Below the pieces are notes generated by a model. The model saw nothing but the letters and a program-made list of their open reading frames with translations, was not told the DNA's origin and ran no database searches. From assembly GCA_026692885.1 (NCBI GenBank), contig JAPLNJ010000723.1, positions 5,555 through 69,554 on the forward strand: a stretch of DNA of 64,000 nucleotides, in the 5' to 3' direction. The DNA is from Planctomycetota bacterium (lineage in GTDB: Bacteria; Planctomycetota; Planctomycetia; Pirellulales; Pirellulaceae). The position numbers and the translations under genes are program-made. Below are positions 55,583 to 64,000 of the stretch, one piece after another (within the stretch, counting starts at the first letter, position 1; every line of letters begins with the position of its first letter).

Positions 55583-56848
55583 ATGCAGGCACTGTTGATG
55601 CCCATGGGATCGCAGGGAGATGTCCAGCCCTACATCGGTATGGGTCTGCAATTGCAGCGTCGCGGACACGCGGTCTTGATCGCCGCCAACGTCTATTTCG
55701 AATCGCTCGTCCGAACGCACGGGCTGGATTTCGTTGGCCTCAAGTCCTCGCCCGATCTGGAAGCGTTCTTCAAGCAACCGGACCTCTGTAACCCGAAGCG
55801 GGCCTGGCAAGCGGCGGGCAGATGGGGCACTCTGGCACCAATGCGCGAAATCTACCAGATCATTGCGGACCGTTACGTGCCTGGCGAGACCGTCGTGGCG
55901 GCGCCGTACGGCGCATTTGGAGCACGCCTTGCCCAAGAGCGGCTGGGCGTACCGCTGGCGACCGTGCTGCTGCTCCCGAACGAACTGCGGAGTCTCTACC
56001 GGACACCGGTCTTACCGAAGCCGCTGGTGCTGCACGACTGGGTTCCTCGCTTCCTCAAGCGGCTCCAATTCTGGATCATGGACCGCTTCTTCGTGGATCC
56101 GTTGGTCGGGCCTGAGACGAATGCGTTTCGGGCAGAATTGGGCCTGCCGCCCGTCCGCGGCTTTCTTGCCCACTGGTGCTTTTCGCCGGACCGCGTGATC
56201 GGGTGCTTTCCGGAATGGTACGCGCCGTATCAGCCCGATTGGCCTTGCCAGACGAGGCTCACAGGGTTTCCTCGTTGGGATCCGCCGATTTCACGCGCGG
56301 AGCATCGCGAGGCGATGGAATTCCTGGAGGCGGGTGAGCCGGTAATCGCCTTCACCGCCGGCTCGTATAACCGGCACGGCCAGGCATTCTTCCAAGCCGC
56401 GGTCGAGAGTTGCGCCGCGCTGGGCCGTCGCGGAGTGTTGCTCACCAAGTACCGGGACCAACTGCCGGAGCGGCTGCCCGCGGAAGTGCGGCACTTCGAT
56501 TTTGTGCCCCTGGCCGCCGTGTTGCCCCACGCGGCGGCCCTGGTCAGCCACGGCGGCATCGGCACGGTAGCCCAAGCGTTGGTGGCCGGCGTGCCCCAAG
56601 TCTTGATGCCGATCGCCTTCAACCAACCGGACGAAGCGGTTCGTCTGAAGCGACTCGGCGTCGCGAACTTCATTCCGCCCGAGCATTTTCGAGGTCGGCG
56701 ATTGACGCGCGTGCTGAAGCAGTTGTTGGCATCCTCCCAGGTACGCCAACGGTGCCGAGAACTGGCCGAGTGGTTCCACGCGGTTGATTCGGTTCAAGAG
56801 ACCTGCGACTTGGTGCAGGAACTGCAAGGGCTCGACCTGCGACGGTGA
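55583..56848 (+). CDS. GT1 (UGT/MGT-like) glycosyltransferase
   Basis: 421 residues from ATG 55583 (GGAGGGCC upstream). N-terminal Rossmann half: LLMPMGSQGDVQPYIGMGLQ, LQRRGHAVLIAAN, as in sterol and glycolipid glucosyltransferases of the GT1/GT28 type. C-terminal donor-binding half: RHFDFVPLAAVLPHAAALVS, HGGIGTVAQALVAGVPQVLM, FNQPDEAVRLKRLGVA, the PSPG-like nucleotide-sugar site. Likely soluble or peripheral, adding a sugar from a UDP or dTDP donor to a lipid or small molecule. Last gene of the plus-strand series. Confidence 0.86.
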   Translation: MQALLMPMGSQGDVQPYIGMGLQLQRRGHAVLIAANVYFESLVRTHGLDFVGLKSSPDLEAFFKQPDLCNPKRAWQAAGRWGTLAPMREIYQIIADRYVPGETVVAAPYGAFGARLAQERLGVPLATVLLLPNELRSLYRTPVLPKPLVLHDWVPRFLKRLQFWIMDRFFVDPLVGPETNAFRAELGLPPVRGFLAHWCFSPDRVIGCFPEWYAPYQPDWPCQTRLTGFPRWDPPISRAEHREAMEFLEAGEPVIAFTAGSYNRHGQAFFQAAVESCAALGRRGVLLTKYRDQLPERLPAEVRHFDFVPLAAVLPHAAALVSHGGIGTVAQALVAGVPQVLMPIAFNQPDEAVRLKRLGVANFIPPEHFRGRRLTRVLKQLLASSQVRQRCRELAEWFHAVDSVQETCDLVQELQGLDLRR

Positions 56849-56959
56849 AGTTGCACGGACGGTTGGCACACGACCGCCGAACTGCGATTTGGGCGGCGAC
56901 TTTTCTCTGCCTTGGCGGGTGGGGTGCGTGTCTGGGAGAGATCGTGAGACGCATGCGTC

Positions 56960-57733
56960 TCACCACTCCGGTCCCTCCAGGACGATCGCACTGAGCCCTT
57001 CCGGCTTGCCGACATCGAGAAAAGCACCGCTTTCAAAGCAGACCGCGCGGACATTTAGGCCGGCATGGATCGCGTCGTTGAAGATTTCCCCGAGAGGCCG
57101 CTCCGTCGCCGGGCCCTGCTCCGCCTCCCAGCGGGCCACGGTCTGGTCGAGCAGCGCGGTGAAACCGGGCTTCCACACGGCCATGCCCCAGGTGTTTCGC
57201 AGGTCGGTCGCTGGCGGCTTGTCCTGGACCTCCACCACCCGACCATCGGCCGCGACTCTCACCGGGCCAAGATTCTGAGGCTCGGCCGTAGGAAACACAC
57301 CCAGTACCAAATCCCCCGGGGACGAACGAAGTTCTTCACAGATCTGGCTGACCGCACGTCGCGGTCGGAAGACGGTGTCGGGCAGAGTCAGGCACACGTA
57401 GTCCTCGCGTAACCACTCCTGTGCCGCCCTGATGGCCTGCGGGAGACCGGTAGGTTTCGACTGCACGGCGTAGACGAGTTTCATCCCCAGCTCAGCACCG
57501 CTGCCGAAATATTTCAGAATCTCGGTCTTATTCTCGTTGATGATGAGGATGCACTTCTCGATCCCGGCCTCCCGCATGGCGGTCAACGAGTACTCAGCCG
57601 CGACGACCGGGCGGGCGCGGCCAGATGACCTGTCGAGCGCGAACACGATCGGCAGCAGTTCTTTCGGATACCGCAACGGGCGCAGCCTGGAAGCCATCCC
57701 CGCCGCGGGCAAGATACCGACGATATCGTTCAT
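56960..57733 (-). CDS. Sugar-1-phosphate nucleotidyltransferase
   Basis: 257 residues from ATG 57733. Starts with the pyrophosphorylase signature DIVGILPAAGMASRLRPLRY (G-x-G-T-R-like loop), PKELLPIVFALD (Lys-Pro-like), then YVCLTLPDTVFRPRRAVSQI (Asp metal ligand) and LGEIFNDAIHAGLNVRAVCF. It resembles RmlA/GalU-type enzymes that activate sugar phosphates to nucleotide sugars. It could supply the donor for the neighbouring glycosyltransferases. It is shorter than RmlA (about 290), but the core is complete. Confidence 0.84.
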   Translation of the reverse strand: MNDIVGILPAAGMASRLRPLRYPKELLPIVFALDRSSGRARPVVAAEYSLTAMREAGIEKCILIINENKTEILKYFGSGAELGMKLVYAVQSKPTGLPQAIRAAQEWLREDYVCLTLPDTVFRPRRAVSQICEELRSSPGDLVLGVFPTAEPQNLGPVRVAADGRVVEVQDKPPATDLRNTWGMAVWKPGFTALLDQTVARWEAEQGPATERPLGEIFNDAIHAGLNVRAVCFESGAFLDVGKPEGLSAIVLEGPEW

Positions 57734-57883
57734 ATCGCAGACCTAAACGACCGGCTGCCGCCCTAGTGCCTCTTCAAGGCCAAAAAGTGGGGTAAGCAAC
57801 CTGCTTGCCTTTCGATTCATCGCGTCAAACGCAAGCTGGAAGCTTACGCCACCGCATCGGTCACCCCAAGACTAAGCCTTGAC

Positions 57884-57960
57884 GACGCGCGGAATACCCC
57901 CGTCCAATCATCTTGAACCGGCCAATAATCCGGGAAGCACGCCTGCTCGTCAAGTGGCCG
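57884..57960. repeat. 77-bp dispersed repeat, copy B
   Basis: Direct copy of 48265-48341 at about 80% identity, here fully intergenic. The region 57,734-58,453 otherwise holds the hairpin at 58095-58160 and no clear gene. Confidence 0.75.
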
Positions 57961-58094
57961 GCGTCCAACGAACGAACGTGAAGGTCCTTGATGAAGACCT
58001 GTTCCGCGGCGATGGGGAGGACGTCTTGGGCGCGTTTGGCTGGCGACGTCGGTCGGGCTTGGCGGATTCGCTCGCAACGGGGGCAGGAACAGCT

Positions 58095-58160
58095 GGGCTT
58101 TGATCATAACGTTGCGAAATGCTAGCAGTGACGGCATTTCGCAGTGTTACGATCAAGGCC
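58095..58160. repeat. Imperfect long hairpin upstream of the ABC operon
   Basis: GGGCTTTGATCATAACGTTG plus CGAAATGC (from 58095) pairs with GCATTTCGCAGTGTTACGAT plus CAAGGCC (to 58160) with a few mismatches and a short loop. A partial copy of the CGAAATGC motif recurs near 58305. It is likely a REP-type repeat. Confidence 0.6.
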
Positions 58161-58453
58161 AACAGCGGTTTCCTCGCGAAAAGGCATTCCCCCGAAATTT
58201 CCTGGATACCCCGTTTCACGCCGTCGCTATGTCCGCTACCATAGCCGCCTACAAACCATTTGTGGTTCGTGGCAGTGACGTGGACTTGCTCCGGTCTTTG
58301 GCGCGCGAAATGCTAACCAGGGCAATCAGCAAGAAAACTCTGCCAAAATGAACCCAACCAGCCGCTGGTTCGTATTCGTAGTCTTGTACCAGCCTGGATT
58401 TCCCGCGTGCGACCTTCGTATCCGTCCCACCTGAGCGATAAGCAACGGCAAGT

Positions 58454-59206
58454 ATGAATCAGCAACAAGAAAAACCTCCGATGATCGAGGCCGATGGGCT
58501 CTCGAAGTTTTACGGTCCGTTTGCTGCCGTGCGCGACGTGTCCTTCAAGGTGCACGAAGGCGAATTGGTGGCGTTCCTGGGGCCTAACGGCGCCGGTAAG
58601 AGTACGACCATGAAGCTGCTGACTGGCTATCTCGCGCCCTCGGAAGGCGTGGCGCGAATCGCCGGTCACGACATGGCTGGCGACCGCTTGGCGGGGTCGT
58701 CCAGGCTGGGTTACTTGCCAGAGAACGGGCCGTTGTATCCGGATATGACCCCCCACAGTCTATTGAAGTTCTTTGCCGAGGCCCGGGGGATGTCCGCCCA
58801 GAAGACGGCCGAGCGGATCGAGGCGGTGGTCGAGTTGTGCATGTTGCACAGCGTGTTTCACAAGCCTGTCGGCAAGTTGTCCAAGGGGTTTCGGCAACGT
58901 TTGGGGATGGCCCAGGCCCTCCTGCACGAGCCAGACGTCTTGATTTTGGACGAGCCGACAGTGGGTTTGGATCCGAATCAGATCCGCGAGGTCCGGCGTA
59001 CGATGCTGCGGCTGGGGGAGAAGAAGACGATTCTGCTCTCGACCCATATTTTGCAGGAAGTCGAAGCCTTGGCGAGTCGCGTCATCCTGATCAACGAAGG
59101 CCGTTTGGTCTTCGATGGCCCCGTCGCTCAATTGCGGCAGCGAGCGGGCGACCTGGACGAAGCTTTCAAGCAGTTGACTGCCTCCGAGGCCGTGGATATT
59201 GGGTGA
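58454..59206 (+). CDS. ABC transporter ATP-binding protein (GldA-like)
   Basis: 250 residues from ATG 58454; ATG ten codons later (MIEADGLSKFYG) is an alternative. Walker A GPNGAGKST, Q-loop region YLPENGPLYPDMTP, signature LSKGFRQRLGMAQALLHEPD, Walker B VLILDEPTVGLDP, and H-loop LLSTHILQEVE are all present. It matches the GldA/NatA-like subfamily of exporter ATPases. The permease/GldG-like fusion follows after 70 bp and the DUF4340 protein after that, the standard planctomycete arrangement. It energises a membrane complex whose substrate is unknown. Confidence 0.9.
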   Translation: MNQQQEKPPMIEADGLSKFYGPFAAVRDVSFKVHEGELVAFLGPNGAGKSTTMKLLTGYLAPSEGVARIAGHDMAGDRLAGSSRLGYLPENGPLYPDMTPHSLLKFFAEARGMSAQKTAERIEAVVELCMLHSVFHKPVGKLSKGFRQRLGMAQALLHEPDVLILDEPTVGLDPNQIREVRRTMLRLGEKKTILLSTHILQEVEALASRVILINEGRLVFDGPVAQLRQRAGDLDEAFKQLTASEAVDIG

Positions 59207-59276
59207 TTTCTTTCGCGGTCCTAAGACGCGGTCCTAAGGCCAAGCAAACTCGAATCGCGAGTAGTGAGAAGAATCT

Positions 59277-62200
59277 ATGCTTTATTCGATCGTGACGTTG
59301 CTGCTGAACGATGTGATGTTCCTCGCCGTCCTGGCGCTGTTGGTAGCGCCTTTGTGCGTCAAGATGAAGGCCACCGCCGCCGTGCTCAAGCGGAACTTCG
59401 TCGGTTACTTCAGTAATCCGACCGGCTACGCCTTCCTCTGTTTGTTCGTAGGTTTGACCTCGTTTTTTGCGTTCTGGCCGCATGAGTTCTTCAACGCCAA
59501 CTTGGCCAACCTGGACCAACTGAATAAGTACCTGCCGTACATCATGTTGGTGTTCATTCCGGCCATCACCATGAGTATCTGGGCCGACGAACGTCGGCAG
59601 GGTACCGACGAATTGCTGCTGACGTTGCCGGCTGGCGACTTCGATATCGTCATGGGCAAGTACCTGGCAGCGGCTGCCATTTTCACGACCTCGCTGCTGT
59701 TCTCGCAGTTGTGCAACTTCTTCGTGCTGGTGGGGTTGACCCTCGGAGATATGGATACCGGCCTGTTCTTCGCCACCTACTTTGGCTACTGGCTGCTGGG
59801 CATGGCCATGCTCTCGATCGGCATGGTGGCCTCGTTCCTGACCGGCAACTTGACGGTCGGTTTCATCTTGGGCGCGATCTTCAATGTCCCCTTGGTGTTC
59901 GCGGCCCACGCCGATTTGATCATGCCCTCGCCAACGATGGCCCGGTTGGTCTCAAGCTGGAGTCTGGGCGCCCAATTCGACGACTTTGGACGGGGTGTGC
60001 TCAGCGTGTCCGCGCTGGCCTATTTCGTGCTGGTGGCCGTCGTCGGGCTGTATCTGAGTATCGTGCTGATCAGCAGTCGCCACTGGTCCGGCGGCCGTAA
60101 CGGCACGGCCATGCTGGGGCATTACCTGGTGCGCACACTAGGCTTAATCGTGATCGCCTTGTCCGTGAACTTCATCTTCACGACCAGCAGCGGGCTGAGT
60201 AGTCTCCGCCGCGATCTGACGATCGGCAGAGTCGGCTCCTTGTCGCCCGACACCAAGAAGCTAGTGAATAAATTGAAAGACGCGGAACACCCGATCTATA
60301 TCGAAGCCTTCATCAGCGGACAGGTCCCGGAATCCTACGCCAAGGCGAAAGCCGATTTGATTTCTCTGCTGAAGGAATTCCAAGCCACTTCGGGCAGTAC
60401 GATCAACGTCCAAATCCACATTCTGGACGAGTCCCGCGAGGCGTCGATTGACGTCGCGACCATGGCTGAAGAGCGGTTCGGCATCAAGCCCCAGGCTGTT
60501 CGGACACGGACGCGAGGGGCAATCAAGGACGAGAATATCTACCTGGCCGCCGCGTTCACCTGCGGCTTGGAGAAAGTCGTTGTGCCATTTTTCGACTATG
60601 GTGTTCCGGTGGAATATGAGCTGGTGCGGTCGCTGTGTACCGTGGCCAAGAAAGAACGTAAGAAGGTCGGAATTGTCCGCACGGACGCCCAGTTGTTCGG
60701 TGGCTTCAGCTTCGCTGGGGGTCGTCCTCAGCAAATTCCCAAGCAGTTGATTGTGGAAGAGTTGGAGAAGCAATACGACGTCAAGGAAATCGACCCGACC
60801 AACCCAATCGAATTGGATGCCTTTGACGTGATGATCGTCGTGCAACCGTCGTCGCTCGGTCCGGACGAGTTCAACCGAGTCCTGGACGCCATCAAGGCCG
60901 GCCAGCCGACGGCCATCTTCGAAGACCCGCGCCCGATTTTCCTCACCTCCGCGCCGGCAACTGGTGAACCGAAGCGAGCACCCGGAGGTATGGGTGGCAT
61001 GGGTGGCATGGGTGGCATGTTCGGCGGCGGTGGCGGCGGCGGGCCGCAACCGAAGGGCGAAATCCAGAAACTGTGGAATCTGCTGGGCATCAAGAGCCCA
61101 GGCGAGAGTTCCATGATGGGTCTCTATGCGCCGGATTTGGCGTGGCAGAAATACAATCCGTACCAGAAACTGCAGATCGCAGGGATCCCCGACACATGGG
61201 TCTTCTGTCGCCCCGAATCGCCTGGCGGTCAGGATTCGATCAACGAGGAATCGCCGATCACTTCCGGCTTGACGGAAATCTTCTTCCCCGCGCCGGGAAC
61301 GATTCAGGCGTCTAAGGACAGCGAACTGAAATTCACGAAGTTGGTGAGCACGGGCGAGAAGGCCGGCACCATCCCTTTCGAAAAATTCATGGACCAGCAG
61401 AACCAGGAGAATCCTGTCCTGATGCAAGCCGCCGAAGGACGCTTCAAGGGTTCTCAGGTGATCGCAGCCCGTATCCAAGGCAGATTGCCTGCCGACAAGA
61501 ATATGTCCGACGCGGACGCCCCGGCGGCAAAGCCGTCTGCTGAAAATCCGGCGGCCAAGCAGGAGAAAGATAAGTCGAGTAAAGACGCCAAACAGAGTGA
61601 CAAGAAAGACGGCGAGAAGAAGAAGGAACGCGAGATCGACGTCGTTTACGTCTGCGACATCGACTTGATGATCTCCACCTTCTTGAGAATCCGGGCTCGT
61701 CCGGGCGAGGACGAAGAGATCTCTTGGAAGTTCGAGAATGTGACGTTCCTGCTGAACATCATTGACGTGTTGGGTGGCCAGATGGACTACATCGGCATCC
61801 GGAAACGGAAGCCCTACCACGGCACCTTGAAGATGGTCGAGGCGCGGACCCAGGGAGCGCAGGAAGACGTCTTCAAGAAGCGGGTTGAATTCCAGGAGGA
61901 ATTCGACAGCGAACTGAAGAAGGCTGAAGCGGATAACAAAAAAGAAGTCGAAAAGTTCGAGAAGAAGCTCAAGGACATGGAAGAGAAGCAGCGTCAAGAA
62001 GGGCAAGCCGGTATCCGACTGTCCGACCTGAAGAAGGCTGCCGGAGACCTGGCGGAGCAGCAGGAAAAGCTCAACCGCCAGTTGACCGTCAAGAAGGAGA
62101 AATTCCAGCGTCAGCGGGACGAGAAGATCGAGCGGATCCAAAAGAACGTCGACCGTGAGATCATGGGGATCAAGAACTGGTACAAGTTCTGGGCGGTGAT

Positions 62201-62297
62201 TGTGCCGCCGATCCCACCGCTGTTGGTCGGGCTAGTTGTGTTCGTGCGCCGCCGGTTGCGCGAACGGGAAGGCGTCGCCAAATCGCGTCTGCGATAG
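59277..62297 (+). CDS. ABC permease fused to a GldG-like domain
   Basis: 1,006 residues from ATG 59277 (GAGAAG upstream). Residues about 1-310 form an ABC-2-type permease (GldF-like) with several helices, for example GYFSNPTGYAFLCLFVGLTS, IPAITMSIWADERRQGTDEL. Residues about 325-720 are a GldG-like ABC_transp_aux domain (RVGSLSPDTKKLVNKL, PIYIEAFISGQVPESYA). A Gly-Met-rich stretch (GGMGGMGGMGGMFGGGGGGG) lies near residues 570-590. A charged Lys/Asp/Ala linker follows at 740-790, then a long coiled coil at about 860-970 and a last membrane helix (FWAVIVPPIPPLLVGLVVFV). GldF and GldG are separate proteins in Bacteroidetes; the fusion is common in Planctomycetes. Confidence 0.88.
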   Translation: MLYSIVTLLLNDVMFLAVLALLVAPLCVKMKATAAVLKRNFVGYFSNPTGYAFLCLFVGLTSFFAFWPHEFFNANLANLDQLNKYLPYIMLVFIPAITMSIWADERRQGTDELLLTLPAGDFDIVMGKYLAAAAIFTTSLLFSQLCNFFVLVGLTLGDMDTGLFFATYFGYWLLGMAMLSIGMVASFLTGNLTVGFILGAIFNVPLVFAAHADLIMPSPTMARLVSSWSLGAQFDDFGRGVLSVSALAYFVLVAVVGLYLSIVLISSRHWSGGRNGTAMLGHYLVRTLGLIVIALSVNFIFTTSSGLSSLRRDLTIGRVGSLSPDTKKLVNKLKDAEHPIYIEAFISGQVPESYAKAKADLISLLKEFQATSGSTINVQIHILDESREASIDVATMAEERFGIKPQAVRTRTRGAIKDENIYLAAAFTCGLEKVVVPFFDYGVPVEYELVRSLCTVAKKERKKVGIVRTDAQLFGGFSFAGGRPQQIPKQLIVEELEKQYDVKEIDPTNPIELDAFDVMIVVQPSSLGPDEFNRVLDAIKAGQPTAIFEDPRPIFLTSAPATGEPKRAPGGMGGMGGMGGMFGGGGGGGPQPKGEIQKLWNLLGIKSPGESSMMGLYAPDLAWQKYNPYQKLQIAGIPDTWVFCRPESPGGQDSINEESPITSGLTEIFFPAPGTIQASKDSELKFTKLVSTGEKAGTIPFEKFMDQQNQENPVLMQAAEGRFKGSQVIAARIQGRLPADKNMSDADAPAAKPSAENPAAKQEKDKSSKDAKQSDKKDGEKKKEREIDVVYVCDIDLMISTFLRIRARPGEDEEISWKFENVTFLLNIIDVLGGQMDYIGIRKRKPYHGTLKMVEARTQGAQEDVFKKRVEFQEEFDSELKKAEADNKKEVEKFEKKLKDMEEKQRQEGQAGIRLSDLKKAAGDLAEQQEKLNRQLTVKKEKFQRQRDEKIERIQKNVDREIMGIKNWYKFWAVIVPPIPPLLVGLVVFVRRRLREREGVAKSRLR

Positions 62298-62463
62298 CGT
62301 CTGCGGTTTCCACTGATGGGTTCAGGATGGGTTGGGAAGATCTCGTTTAACCGCGACCGAACGGGGAGTGCGCCGTGCGGCTGGGTGTTTCCGGGCAGGC
62401 TCCCTTCCGGCAAGTGGGTACTCGGTCGTGGCTAAACGTTTGTCGAGGGGGGGGAATAGAACG

Positions 62464-64000
62464 ATGAGTGATGGTGTCAAGACGTCGATCTTCGCGGGCA
62501 TCGCTGGCCTACTAGCTCTCGTAGCGTGGATGTCGTACCCACGGCAGCAAGAGGCGTCCGTAGAAGCCTTGAAGGACAAGGTGCTGTTCCCGGAATTCAA
62601 CGATCCCGCTATGGCGAGCAGTTTGGAGATCGTTCGTTACGATTCCAAGCTGGGGGAACTCCACACATTCAAGGTGGCCCGCGACAAATCGGCGGCGGAT
62701 TCTTGGGCGATTCCTTCCCACGCGAACTACCCAGCGGATGCCAAGGATCGTATGCGCGACGCGGCGCTCATGCTGGTCGATTTGCGGATCTTGGGCGTCG
62801 CCAGCCAGGAGCAGAAGGATCATAAACTGTACGGCGTCATCATGCCCGACAAGAACAAGGTAGAAGTCGGAAGTGAGGATGTGGGCGATCTGGTAACCTT
62901 GGAAGACCAGAAAACCAAGAAGTTGACGAAGCTCGTGATTGGCAAGAAAGTCCGGAGCGCCGATGGACAGCGGTTTGTACGTGTCCCGCCTCAGGATGTG
63001 GTCTACGCGGTGAAAATCGATCCTGAGAAACTATCCACGAAATTCGAGGACTGGATCGAAAAAGACCTGCTGAAACTGAACGCCTTCGACGTAGAGAACG
63101 TGCGCATCAAGAACTACACGGTCGCTCGAGCCATGAATCAAGTGGCATTGGATCAGAAGTTCGACATCGTCGCCAAGCTGGACAACAACGAGTGGAAACT
63201 GCAGGAGTTGACCACTTATCGCGAGAACTTGCCGGTGAAAGGCGAATTGGCCGCCGACGAGGAGTTGAACAAGGAAAAGTTGAACGACTTGAAGGACGCT
63301 GCCGGGAAGCTGGCCATCGTGGACGTTCGACGCAAGCCCAAAGGGCTCGGCACCGACCTGAAGGCCGGCGAGAGCTTCATGAAGGATCGGGAAGGCGTCG
63401 AGGACTTGTTCAAACGCGGTTTCTATCCGGTCCGCATCGGCAACAACGACCCTGAGCTCCTCAGCGCCAATGGCGAAGTCCATGTGACGATGAAGGAGGG
63501 CGTGCAGTACGTGCTGCGGTTCGGGGAAAGCCTTTCCGGCACTGGCGAAGAAGGGGAAGGCCAGAACCGATACCTGTTTGTGATGGCCCGCGTAGACATG
63601 TCCAAGTTCCCTGAACCGGAGTTGCAGACGTTGCCCGAATTGCCCGGCGGGAAGAAACCCGAAGTGCCTGAAGGGAAGAAACCCGAAGCACCGGAAGCGA
63701 AGAAAGAGGAGCCGAAGCCGGCCGAAGGCACGGCTGCCAAGCCCACCGCATCCGAACCGGAAGATGGTAAGGCGAAGACCGAAACAACGTCGACCGAAAC
63801 GAAACCCGAGGCTAAGCCTGAGGCTAAACCCGAGGCTAAGCCTGAGGCTAAACCCGAGGCTAAGCCTGAGGCTAAGCCTGAGGCTAAGCCTGAGGCTAAA
63901 CCCGAGGCTAAACCCGAGGCTAAACCCGAGGCTAAACCCGAGGCTAAACCCGAGGCTAAACCCGAGGCTAAACCCGAGGCTAAACCCGAGGCTAAACCCG
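62464..64000 (+). CDS. DUF4340-type protein with long KPEA repeat tail (runs off right edge)
   Basis: At least 512 residues from ATG 62464 (GAGGGGGGGGAA upstream). An N-terminal membrane helix (IFAGIAGLLALVAWMS) is followed by a DUF4340-like extracytoplasmic region: SWAIPSHANYPADAKDRMRD, ASQEQKDHKLYGVIMPDKNK and later VEDLFKRGFYPVRIGNNDPE. The third gene of the ABC operon in this clade is usually DUF4340. From about residue 400 the chain is rich in Pro, Lys and Glu, and from about residue 447 it is a pure KPEA repeat to the window end. The tail may span the cell wall or periplasm. The C terminus is not in the window. Confidence 0.85.
   Translation, partial: MSDGVKTSIFAGIAGLLALVAWMSYPRQQEASVEALKDKVLFPEFNDPAMASSLEIVRYDSKLGELHTFKVARDKSAADSWAIPSHANYPADAKDRMRDAALMLVDLRILGVASQEQKDHKLYGVIMPDKNKVEVGSEDVGDLVTLEDQKTKKLTKLVIGKKVRSADGQRFVRVPPQDVVYAVKIDPEKLSTKFEDWIEKDLLKLNAFDVENVRIKNYTVARAMNQVALDQKFDIVAKLDNNEWKLQELTTYRENLPVKGELAADEELNKEKLNDLKDAAGKLAIVDVRRKPKGLGTDLKAGESFMKDREGVEDLFKRGFYPVRIGNNDPELLSANGEVHVTMKEGVQYVLRFGESLSGTGEEGEGQNRYLFVMARVDMSKFPEPELQTLPELPGGKKPEVPEGKKPEAPEAKKEEPKPAEGTAAKPTASEPEDGKAKTETTSTETKPEAKPEAKPEAKPEAKPEAKPEAKPEAKPEAKPEAKPEAKPEAKPEAKPEAKPEAKPEAKPEAKP
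63802..64000 (+). repeat. 12-bp tandem repeat coding for KPEA units
   Basis: Units AAACCCGAGGCT and AAGCCTGAGGCT alternate about 16-17 times to the window end. Third-base changes (CCC/CCT, AAA/AAG) keep the protein repeat exact, and the last eight or so units are identical, suggesting recent expansion. Confidence 0.9.

Noticed and set aside
57844..58137. 97-codon minus ORF in the 57.8-58.1 kb gap
   Set aside because: It is a translation of the 77-bp dispersed repeat; the similarity to the GlpD N-terminal extension is due to that repeat.
60261..62141. 626-codon minus-strand ORF opposite the GldG-like domain
   Set aside because: Leu/Asp/Val-rich shadow; the plus strand has clear ABC permease and GldG features.

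Overview
The window looks like a chromosomal segment of a planctomycete-type (PVC-group) bacterium, probably from a metagenome-assembled or environmental genome. The reasons are very large secreted proteins of 1,000-1,300 residues with CBM9-like, FlgD-like and beta-propeller parts, a FecR/ECF sigma pair of the type common in Planctomycetes, a GldA/GldFG/DUF4340 cassette, a dense set of short intergenic palindromic repeats, and high GC. Taxonomy is inferred from gene style only.

Region 1 (1-17.4 kb, minus strand) is a one-directional array of huge exported proteins. It holds two DUF6259-type glycoside-hydrolase-like proteins (the leftmost runs off the window), two large unrecognised secreted proteins, and a propeller-type protein gene interrupted by one in-frame TAG. 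Between them lie fragments of an acetyl-xylan-esterase-like gene and a nitrilase-family gene, each with a good ribosome binding site. This reads as a polysaccharide-utilisation or surface-protein locus. Two more proteins of the same style lie at 21.0-24.8 kb and 31.2-35.0 kb.

Region 2 (17.4-40.6 kb) is an accessory, defence-rich island. Broken restriction-modification genes (5' part of a type ISP-like enzyme, two HsdM fragments, an internally deleted RhuM) sit inside a second copy of the propeller-type gene, whose halves flank them. Further right are an intact-looking AbiEi/AbiEii pair, a divergently transcribed 1,369-residue protein with an N-terminal Xre helix-turn-helix and a candidate nuclease-like domain, and a serine-hydrolase/STAND NTPase protein lacking its C-terminal sensor. 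Then come a sigma/FecR fusion remnant, an excisionase/integrase remnant and a tRNA-Ser(GGA), the likely island boundary. The control region shared by abiE and the large Xre protein, with a good promoter, a perfect 8+8 bp palindrome over the -10 box and a second operator-like copy, is the most interesting system here.

Region 3 (40.7-48.7 kb) is repeat-rich: a small toxin-antitoxin pair (toxin with a TAG codon), an Xre-like protein, a Na+/solute symporter, a VIT-family metal transporter, a glycerol-3-phosphate dehydrogenase and several MITE/REPIN-like elements.

Region 4 (48.7-57.7 kb) is a compact lipid/glycan cluster: thioester-reductase-like SDR fused to an SCP2-like domain, two paralogous ceramide-glucosyltransferase-like GT2 enzymes, a condensation-type acyltransferase, an extended SDR, a GT1 enzyme and a sugar nucleotidyltransferase. 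It may make a decorated glycolipid.

Region 5 (58.4-64.0 kb) is an ABC-transporter operon (ATPase; permease fused to a GldG-like domain; DUF4340 protein with a long KPEA repeat tail running off the window).

A recurring feature of the left 42 kb is that gene fragments end abruptly and join others with loss of internal sequence. This may be real island decay or partly an assembly effect. The right 21 kb looks intact.
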